A program made the translations under genes and the position numbers. Below the pieces are notes generated by a model. The model ran no database searches. It was not told the DNA's origin and saw only the letters and a program-made list of their open reading frames with translations. From Bryobacterales bacterium (GTDB lineage Bacteria > Acidobacteriota > Terriglobia > Bryobacterales > Bryobacteraceae): a stretch of DNA of 8,030 nucleotides. Below, one piece after another: positions 1 through 5,091 of the stretch (positions within the stretch are counted from its first letter, which is position 1; every line of letters starts with the position of its first letter). Where the stretch lies: positions 1 through 8,030 of the forward strand of contig PMEV01000418.1 in assembly GCA_003154855.1 (NCBI GenBank), given 5' to 3'.

Positions 1-1478
1 ATTACGACGGGGACGGTTATCCCGACCTGTACTTCGTGAATGGCGGAGAGATGCCCTCGCTCACGCGAGACGGGGAGCAATTCCACAACCGGCTGTACCA
101 CAACAACGGGGACCTGACGTTCACCGATGTGACGGAGAAGGCCGGCGTCGCAGGATCGGGGTACGGGATGGGCGTAGCGATCGGCGACTATGACAACGAC
201 GGCCGGCCGGACATCTTCCTGGCCAGCCTGACCGGCAACCAGTTGTTTCACAACAATGGCGATGGCACCTTCACGGATGTCACTGCCAAAGCGGGCCTGG
301 GCGGCGGAGTGTTCGCCGGACGGAAGATGTGGTCGGTGGCGGGGGCCTGGCTGGATTACAACAACGACGGCCTGCTCGACCTGTTCGTGTCGAACTACTG
401 CGTGTGGTATCCCGGCGCCGATCCGGACTGCGTGGTCAACGGGCACCGCGTTTACTGCAGCCCGCGCTACTATAAGCAGCTTCCCAACTCGTTGTACCGC
501 AACAACGGCGACGGCACCTTTACCGACTTCTCGGTGGAGACCGGCATTGCGCAACATCCTGGGCGCGGCATGGGGATCGCGGTGGCGGACTACGACGGCG
601 ACGGGTTCGCCGACATCTTCGTGGCCAACGACGACGCCCCCAACCAGTTGTTCCACAATGTAGGCGGCAAGCGGTTCGAAGAGGTGGGCGAAGATCAACT
701 GGTCTCGTTCGCCCAGGACGGCAAGCTCATCTCGGGCATGGGCGCGGACTTTCGGGATGTGTTCAATACCGGCCGGCCGGCCATCTGGGTGAGCGCCCTC
801 GAACAACAGACCTTCCCGTTATTCGCCCGGGCGGGGAACGGTCCGTTTCAGGATTGGACGGCCCGAGCGGGGCTCGCCTGGCAGACCTCCCTGATGGCGG
901 GATGGAGCAACGCGATTGTGGACCTGGATAACGATGGCTGGAAAGATCTGATCGTGGCCCGGTCGAATGTGACGGACAACATCGCCTTGTTCTCGCAGCG
1001 CGCCTTCGAAGAGCCGAACGCGGTCTTCCGCAACCTCGGAAACGGGCGGTTCCAGGACGTCAGCGCAACGGCCGGCCCGGAGTTCCAGATCCCGGGGGCG
1101 CATCGGGGGCTGGCCTTCGGAGATTTGGACAACGACGGGCGGATGGATATTGCCGTCTCGGTGTGGAATGGCCAGGCGAAGATCTTTCACAACACCACCC
1201 GGGGCGGGAATCACTGGCTGTTGTTGCAGTTGCTGGGCTCCCGGAGTAACCGGATGGGGCTGGGCGCACGGATACGGCTGACCGGGAGCGACGGGGCTAT
1301 TTGTTATAATCACGCCTCGATCAGCACCGGTTACGCGGCTTCGAGCGATCCCCGAGTACACTTCGGACTGGGCGGGGCGGCAGGGGCGAGCGAAATCGAA
1401 ATCCGTTGGCCCAGCGGCATCCGGCAGGTGCTGCGCGATGTGCCGGGCGACCGTGTGTTGGTGGTCGCCGAGCCGTAA
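1..1478 (+). CDS. CRTAC1-type FG-GAP/VCBS repeat protein with C-terminal ASPIC/UnbV domain (5' partial)
   Basis: The gene is already open at the window edge; its first full codon is at position 3 and 491 residues are visible, so start and any signal peptide lie upstream. The GTG at 36 is an internal Val inside a repeat, not a start. Six calcium-loop motifs of the DxDxDG type are seen (YDGDGYPD at window residues 1-8, then DYDNDGRPD, DYNNDGLLD, DYDGDGFAD, DLDNDGWKD, DLDNDGRMD), alternating with LFHNNGDGTFTDVT-type strands, as expected for an FG-GAP/VCBS beta-propeller. A Cys-containing insert (around residues 132-157, ending YCSPRYY) is typical of bacterial CRTAC1 proteins. Residues about 410-490 are an ASPIC/UnbV domain: NRMGLGARIRL, then DPRVHFGLG and IEIRWPSG. 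Family members are exported, probably calcium-stabilised proteins; the ligand is unknown. One repeat (DFRDVFNTGRPAI, near residues 249-261) has lost its calcium ligands. Family assignment is firm; role is not. Confidence 0.93.
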   Translation, partial: YDGDGYPDLYFVNGGEMPSLTRDGEQFHNRLYHNNGDLTFTDVTEKAGVAGSGYGMGVAIGDYDNDGRPDIFLASLTGNQLFHNNGDGTFTDVTAKAGLGGGVFAGRKMWSVAGAWLDYNNDGLLDLFVSNYCVWYPGADPDCVVNGHRVYCSPRYYKQLPNSLYRNNGDGTFTDFSVETGIAQHPGRGMGIAVADYDGDGFADIFVANDDAPNQLFHNVGGKRFEEVGEDQLVSFAQDGKLISGMGADFRDVFNTGRPAIWVSALEQQTFPLFARAGNGPFQDWTARAGLAWQTSLMAGWSNAIVDLDNDGWKDLIVARSNVTDNIALFSQRAFEEPNAVFRNLGNGRFQDVSATAGPEFQIPGAHRGLAFGDLDNDGRMDIAVSVWNGQAKIFHNTTRGGNHWLLLQLLGSRSNRMGLGARIRLTGSDGAICYNHASISTGYAASSDPRVHFGLGGAAGASEIEIRWPSGIRQVLRDVPGDRVLVVAEP

Positions 1479-1479
1479 A

Positions 1480-2607
1480 TCAAGGGTTGGGGACGGTGAC
1501 CGGCTCCTGCTGCACGCGCAAGCGGTTAAACTCGGCCCTTTCCTTGCTGGCGTCGGCGGATCTTCCGGCCTGGCTGTAGGCCTGCGCCAGGTAGAAGTGC
1601 GCTTTGGCGGCATCGGGCGCCAGTTTGACCGCCTTTTCCAGGGCCGCGATGGCCTCGCTCGACCGGTCCGCGTTCAGCAGGGCCCGACCGAGAGTGGCCT
1701 GGCAGAGAGCGTCCTTAGGATCCAGGCGGGCCGCTTGCCCGGCCAGCTCCACGCTCTCCTTGGTCTCGCCCCGCTTGATCAGCAGGAGCGCCAGTTGGAC
1801 GCGGGCCAGCAGGTGCGCAGGGGCGAGCCGCAGCTCTTTGCGGAACTCCTCCTCGGCGGCTTCGGGTTGGTGGTCCATCAAGAAGACGCCGTACATATAA
1901 TGGACCCCCGGCTGGTTGGGAAACTCCGCGACGAGTTGTTCGAACAGCGGGCGCGACTGATCGGCGCGTTCCGCCACCAGGGCGCACGCGGCGCGTCCGG
2001 CGAGCTGTATCAGCGGGCGCTGGGAGGCTGCGAGATCCGCGGGCAGCGTGTGCATGGCCAGCGCCGTCAGGCCAAACGCCTCGATCACCTCGGGAGTTTC
2101 CAGGCCGGCTTTGGCCAGGGGCCGCAACTGCTCCAGCGCCCGGAGAAAATCGGAAGACCGCAGATAGACGAGCGCGGCGTGGTAGTGCACCGAGGTCACG
2201 AAGGAGGGCCGGTCGGCCAGACCCGTGGCCTCCCCTTTCAGGAGGAACGAGAGTGCGTCCCGATAGTTCCCCAGTTCGTATTCGGCCAAGCCCAGGAAGG
2301 CCCACGGCGTGCCCTTCTTGGGCACCAGCGCCACGCCCTGACGCAAGGCGTCCCGCGACTCGGCGAAGCGCTTGAGTCGATACAGGCCGGCGCCCATATA
2401 GAGCCAGCCTTCGGCCCAGTCCGGGCGGATGGCAAGCGCCTTCCGGTACAAGGCGACGGCTTCCTCGGGATGCGCGTCCAGCGCGGCGGCGGCGCGGCGC
2501 GAGAGGTCGTCAAAATCGCCGCGGGCGGGCTGGGCGGCCGGTGCCGGGGCCACCAGAAGGAGCCACAGAGCGGCAAAGCTAGATGCAGCAGAGTTCATGC
2601 GATCCAC
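1480..2607 (-). CDS. Exported tetratricopeptide repeat (TPR) protein
   Basis: A 375-residue protein from a GTG at 2607; an ATG three codons later (2598) is the alternative. Neither has a clear Shine-Dalgarno sequence. The GTG start supplies Arg3, giving the signal peptide a positive n-region (MDR, then a hydrophobic stretch FAALWLLLVA), with predicted cleavage after PAA and Gln26 as first mature residue. The remainder is helical TPR: units near 38-64 (PEEAVALYRKALAIRPDW), 66-97, 101-130, 136-165, 233-263, 267-297, 302-332 (LGRALLNADRSSEAIAALEKA is the clearest) and a partial one at 335-362. The middle part, about 170-230, is less regular. TPR arrays are protein-binding scaffolds; no catalytic residues are seen. 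It acts outside the cytoplasm if the signal is real. It is downstream of the VWFA gene on the same strand but 267 bases away, with terminator-like hairpins between, so separate transcription is likely. It converges on the CRTAC1 gene with a one-base gap. Partner unknown. Confidence 0.9.
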   Translation of the reverse strand: MDRMNSAASSFAALWLLLVAPAPAAQPARGDFDDLSRRAAAALDAHPEEAVALYRKALAIRPDWAEGWLYMGAGLYRLKRFAESRDALRQGVALVPKKGTPWAFLGLAEYELGNYRDALSFLLKGEATGLADRPSFVTSVHYHAALVYLRSSDFLRALEQLRPLAKAGLETPEVIEAFGLTALAMHTLPADLAASQRPLIQLAGRAACALVAERADQSRPLFEQLVAEFPNQPGVHYMYGVFLMDHQPEAAEEEFRKELRLAPAHLLARVQLALLLIKRGETKESVELAGQAARLDPKDALCQATLGRALLNADRSSEAIAALEKAVKLAPDAAKAHFYLAQAYSQAGRSADASKERAEFNRLRVQQEPVTVPNP

Positions 2608-2769
2608 TGGCGGGAACCAGCCGCCGACGATTCAAAGCGCCAGCTTAACACACCGGCGGCTCGGCCCGGCGCGATCATTTGGAATTCCCGCGGCCAACTG
2701 GCCCATCCAGCCCCGATCGGAAAAACTGCGTGCCAGGCGGAAGGTAACGAACCGGGGTCGTTCGACGAG

Positions 2770-2784
2770 CTCCCCATGGGGGAG
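2770..2784. repeat. Short inverted repeat CTCCCC-ATG-GGGGAG
   Basis: A 6-bp perfect inverted repeat with a 3-base centre. It lies in the spacer between the VWFA and TPR genes and forms part of the hairpin cluster there. A second, weaker 5-bp repeat (CGAAC/GTTCG, 2748-2764) sits next to it. It could be a protein-binding palindrome or simply a secondary-structure element; nothing in the sequence decides. Confidence 0.35.
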
Positions 2785-2809
2785 GCGGCGATCATACTGC
2801 CTCACGGTA

Positions 2810-2846
2810 CGCCGGGCCGAAGCCCGGCGGCAGCCCGAAAGGGCTG
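2810..2846 (-). terminator. Tandem hairpins downstream of the VWFA gene; possible terminator or REP-like element
   Basis: Two adjacent perfect stems are seen. One has an 8-bp stem (2810-2817 with 2822-2829); read on the minus strand its loop is TTCG closed by C-G, the very stable cUUCGg tetraloop. The other has a 6-bp stem (2831-2836 with 2841-2846), with loop TTTC on the minus strand or GAAA on the plus strand. They begin 28 bases past the stop codon of the minus-strand VWFA gene, where a terminator is expected. No T-tract follows, so intrinsic termination is uncertain; RNA 3'-end protection or a dispersed REP-type repeat are alternatives. Confidence 0.45.
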
Positions 2847-2874
2847 ACCCCACGCCAGGTCTGTCGCGCACCCC

Positions 2875-4935
2875 CTACTGGGCATCAAGAGCGAATGAGA
2901 CGCTCTGCGACGCCGTCTGCGATCCCTGCTTCAGAATCACCGTCATGCGGTACGCGCCTGGCGGCAGATCGGCGGTGGCCAGTTCCGCAAGGTACGGAAT
3001 GGATGTTCTTTCGGAATCCTCCGGGACGATCAGGGGCACGATCCCCATCAGAGCGTCGCCCCGGCGAACCTCCGCCATAAGCAGGAGCTTTTCGGGAGAT
3101 TTGCGATCCGGATAGAGGTCGAAGAACAGGGTCAGGCTGGGGCTCGCCGCTTTGGAAACATGCCCCGAGAGATCCGGAACCACCTTGCCGTCGGCGCAGC
3201 GTAGCGGATTCGACTGGTCGGAATCCTGGTCGCCGGCGAACGGTTCGATTCGACGGACCACCACGGCGTCGCTCAGGGCCGGGCCGCTGCTCGCGGGGGC
3301 AATCGTGAAGTTGGCGCGCTGAGCCGCAATCTTCCCGCCATTCACGTCCAGGACCGCGGATTCCAGGACGTAGTCGCCGGGAGGGGCGCTGAAATGGCGC
3401 TGGACAGTGACCGCGTCGCGCCGCGCCGCTGCCTGCTGGTCTAGTGCGCCCTGGCGGGGGAGATCCTGGCTGAATCGCTCGACCACGGCGCCCGCCTTAT
3501 TCCTCACCTGCGCGACCACAGCCAGGTGAACCGACCAGGCCTTGGCCGCGGGGTCGCTCCGAAGGTCCGCGTCCCGGAGCGGCGTCTCGAGCACGATCGA
3601 GTTCACACGGCCATCCCCAGACTCGCCAAACTGGAGCAGCGCCGAGCGGAACGGCATCTCCGCCGGCAGCTTCGGTGCGGCCAGCGCTTCCATCAGACGA
3701 GTTTCGAAGGCCGGTGGGAGGGGCACAATCCTGCGTGGCGGCACGAAATAGCCCTCGCGCGCCTCCAGAACGACTCCGGCCCGCAACGCCCTGACCTTCA
3801 CCGGCCGGAAACGGCCCTCGCTGGCCTGGACGGGCGGGGTAAAGGACGCCTCATAGTAAGGCCCCAGCGCGCCGACGATCTTGCGTGCGCTTCTGCGGGT
3901 ATCGCCGCCGTATTCATGGGACCCTCCCGTGGCCTCACAGATGGCCTCCAGAGGGCTCTTGCCGCTGACAATTTCGCTGGTTTCGTAGCGGCCCATCTGC
4001 TCGCCGAACACGGTGTCCGTAGTGGGAGCCGAGGAGGTCGGCGACGCCGTCTGAGCCACACCTGTCTGACCCACGTTGGCAGACCTGGCCAGCACCCCGG
4101 TCGCGGCCAGGCCGGCCCCGGCCTGCGGATCGACCGCATGAGCGTCCATGGAATAGATGGTTACACGGGATCGATTCGCCTCCTTGACGATGGAGCGCAG
4201 GACCTCCGGATCGCTCCGGTTCCAGGAGAGGCTCTGCGAGAAATAGACCACGGTCTTTCTTCCGGGCACTTCCTGTTGCCCCTGGGAAACGGCCAGCAGA
4301 CCGGCTACCGAAGGGGTGAAGTGAGTATCCTGGATCGTCTTCTGGGAAGCGAGTATCTCGGCCAGGAGCAGTTTCGCAGCGTTCTGGTTGGGCCCGGCCT
4401 GGGTATCCCCGGTCAGTTGCTTCTCCGCCGCCGCGACCAGAGCGAGGTATTCCGCGGCGGGCCCCATGGTGGCGGCGTTGACGGCCTTCTTCAGCGCCTC
4501 GCGGTCCCCCGTCGGGCCCTGCAGCAGGTGCAGGCGGCCATCCACCCTGAGAACGGTGAACGAGACGCCGGTGGCGGGAGTGTCCCTGAGGATTTCCAGT
4601 GCCGCGTCCCGCGCGGAGCGCGCGTTTCCCGGCTCCATGTCATCGAACAACAGAGTCACCGCGCGGGGATGGGCGGAGGCGTCGGCGATCCGAAGATCCT
4701 TGATGGCGACGGGCGAACCGCCGTCCACGATTTCCAGATCCCCAGGTTTGAGATCGGCGACAAAGTTGCCCTTCCTGTCGCGAGCGACGAGATCCAGGGC
4801 CACCTCGTCGACATTGGAGACGACGGCGGCGGTCTGCGCGAGGGCAGGGGAAAAAGGCAGGAACAAACCCGGCAGTATTCCCAGAGCGGTCCAAATAAGA
4901 AGCATGCGCGCCGGTCCCGCGGCTGTGGGTTGCAT
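2875..4935 (-). CDS. Secreted VWFA-related protein, short paralogue (VWFA-related Acidobacterial domain family)
   Basis: A 686-residue protein starting at the ATG at 4935, chosen because a strong ribosome binding site (GGGAGGAA) lies 6 bases upstream. Residues 1-33 form a signal peptide (hydrophobic MLLIWTALGILPGLFLP, cleavage after ALA, Gln34 at +1). The VWFA-related region spans about 43-400: EVALDLVARDRKG with DLKPGDLEI (family N-terminal strand region), LLFDDMEP (95-102, the MIDAS position), LLQGPTGDREALKKA, VPGRKTVVYFS (223-233), YSMDA (261-265), ATGG (335-338), YYEASFTPP and REGYF (393-397). Residues 430-686 are a beta-rich region with APPGDY, VVPDL, LYPD, IPY and PPGAYRM motifs. The canonical DxSxS of active VWA domains reads DDMEP here. 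Residues 270-312 are low-complexity Ala/Gly/Ser/Thr, probably a surface loop. It is divergently transcribed from a longer paralogue that matches it almost end to end. Function beyond an exported, probably adhesive or scaffolding role is unknown. Confidence 0.92.
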   Translation of the reverse strand: MQPTAAGPARMLLIWTALGILPGLFLPFSPALAQTAAVVSNVDEVALDLVARDRKGNFVADLKPGDLEIVDGGSPVAIKDLRIADASAHPRAVTLLFDDMEPGNARSARDAALEILRDTPATGVSFTVLRVDGRLHLLQGPTGDREALKKAVNAATMGPAAEYLALVAAAEKQLTGDTQAGPNQNAAKLLLAEILASQKTIQDTHFTPSVAGLLAVSQGQQEVPGRKTVVYFSQSLSWNRSDPEVLRSIVKEANRSRVTIYSMDAHAVDPQAGAGLAATGVLARSANVGQTGVAQTASPTSSAPTTDTVFGEQMGRYETSEIVSGKSPLEAICEATGGSHEYGGDTRRSARKIVGALGPYYEASFTPPVQASEGRFRPVKVRALRAGVVLEAREGYFVPPRRIVPLPPAFETRLMEALAAPKLPAEMPFRSALLQFGESGDGRVNSIVLETPLRDADLRSDPAAKAWSVHLAVVAQVRNKAGAVVERFSQDLPRQGALDQQAAARRDAVTVQRHFSAPPGDYVLESAVLDVNGGKIAAQRANFTIAPASSGPALSDAVVVRRIEPFAGDQDSDQSNPLRCADGKVVPDLSGHVSKAASPSLTLFFDLYPDRKSPEKLLLMAEVRRGDALMGIVPLIVPEDSERTSIPYLAELATADLPPGAYRMTVILKQGSQTASQSVSFALDAQ

Positions 4936-4941
4936 GGCCAG

Positions 4942-4949
4942 TTCCTCCC
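4942..4949 (-). promoter_or_regulatory. Ribosome binding site of the short VWFA gene
   Basis: On the minus strand the sequence reads GGGAGGAA, followed by the six bases CTGGCC and ATG. It is a near-consensus Shine-Dalgarno at normal spacing and fixes the start at 4935 rather than the in-frame Met ten codons later. Confidence 0.8.
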
Positions 4950-4955
4950 GTTACT

Positions 4956-4961
4956 ATTTTA
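4956..4961 (-). promoter_or_regulatory. Possible -10 element (TAAAAT) of the short VWFA gene
   Basis: TAAAAT on the minus strand matches five of six bases of the -10 consensus and is the most AT-rich spot in the divergent region. No recognisable -35 lies 16-18 bases upstream (GAACGC at 17). The transcript would start close to the ribosome binding site, giving a very short leader, so this is tentative. Confidence 0.25.
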
Positions 4962-5051
4962 CGCGGGTGGGCGCAGGCGCGTTCCCGGAAATCGCCGACA
5001 GACCACCCGGGGCGGTTCCAGGTGGGGCCGGCTGCCTGTTTACAACGGGAA

Positions 5052-5089
5052 CTCCCCGCGATTTGCGCGCGGGTGTAGAATCAGGGGAG
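5052..5089 (+). promoter_or_regulatory. Inverted repeat that could mask the ribosome binding site of the long VWFA gene
   Basis: CTCCCC at 5052-5057 is exactly complementary to GGGGAG at 5084-5089, which is the Shine-Dalgarno core of the downstream gene. If transcription starts upstream of 5052, the mRNA could fold this 6-bp G+C-rich stem, possibly helped by a small inner stem around CGCG-ATTTG-CGCG, and hide the site. If the TAGAAT at 5076 is the -10 element, the stem would not be transcribed, so this remains conditional. Confidence 0.3.
5083..5089 (+). promoter_or_regulatory. Ribosome binding site of the long VWFA gene
   Basis: AGGGGAG lies two bases before the ATG at 5092. Spacing is tight but this is the only purine-rich site near a start followed by a signal peptide, and it decides the start within a reading frame that stays open far upstream. 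Confidence 0.6.
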
Positions 5090-5091
5090 CC

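Larger units (their letters stand above)
2608..2874. other. Intergenic spacer with several inverted repeats
   Basis: This 267-base spacer separates the VWFA gene from the TPR gene, both on the minus strand. It must carry the 3' end of the former and probably the promoter of the latter. The half nearest the VWFA gene has four short hairpins within about 100 bases (2748-2764, 2770-2784, 2810-2829, 2831-2846). The half nearest the TPR gene has no convincing -35/-10 pair and no open frame that looks coding. ORFs crossing it on either strand lack family features. Confidence 0.6.
4936..5091. promoter_or_regulatory. Divergent intergenic control region of the VWFA gene pair
   Basis: These 156 bases must hold both promoters, since the flanking genes are transcribed away from each other. 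Visible signals are the two ribosome binding sites, a TAAAAT (minus) and a TAGAAT at 5076-5081 (plus), each close to its gene, and two 7-bp inverted repeats: GTTCCCG 4981-4987 with CGGGAAC 5046-5052, and AAATCGC 4989-4995 with GCGATTT 5058-5064. Their centres differ by about ten bases, so they do not form one palindrome. Shared regulation is plausible but not shown. Confidence 0.6.

Noticed and set aside
36..38. GTG as the start of the CRTAC1 gene
   Set aside because: The frame is open upstream to base 3 and encodes YDGDGYPDLYF, a complete calcium-loop repeat motif, so the gene starts before the window.
819..1613. Minus-strand open frame of 264 codons over the CRTAC1 gene
   Set aside because: It is antisense to clear FG-GAP and ASPIC/UnbV coding sequence and shows only Pro/Arg-rich composition.
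1438..2847. A 469-codon plus-strand open frame over the TPR gene
   Set aside because: The minus-strand frame has clear TPR repeats and a signal peptide; the plus frame is low-complexity Arg/Gly/Gln sequence and overlaps the end of the CRTAC1 gene.
2429..3115. Plus-strand open frame of 228 codons across the spacer between the TPR and VWFA genes
   Set aside because: It overlaps two real minus-strand genes and the hairpin cluster, and its translation is Arg/Ser/Ala-rich without recognisable domains.
5076..5081. TAGAAT as the -10 promoter element of the long VWFA gene
   Set aside because: It matches five of six consensus bases but no -35 lies at normal distance (the TTTACA at 5039-5044 is 31 bases away), and transcription would begin at or beyond the ribosome binding site.
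3526..5091. A 522-codon upstream extension of the long VWFA gene, open in frame on the plus strand from a GTG at 3526
   Set aside because: It is antisense to the well-supported short VWFA gene, its translation is Arg/Gly-rich with no family features, and a ribosome binding site plus signal peptide place the true start at 5092. It is a product of high GC content.
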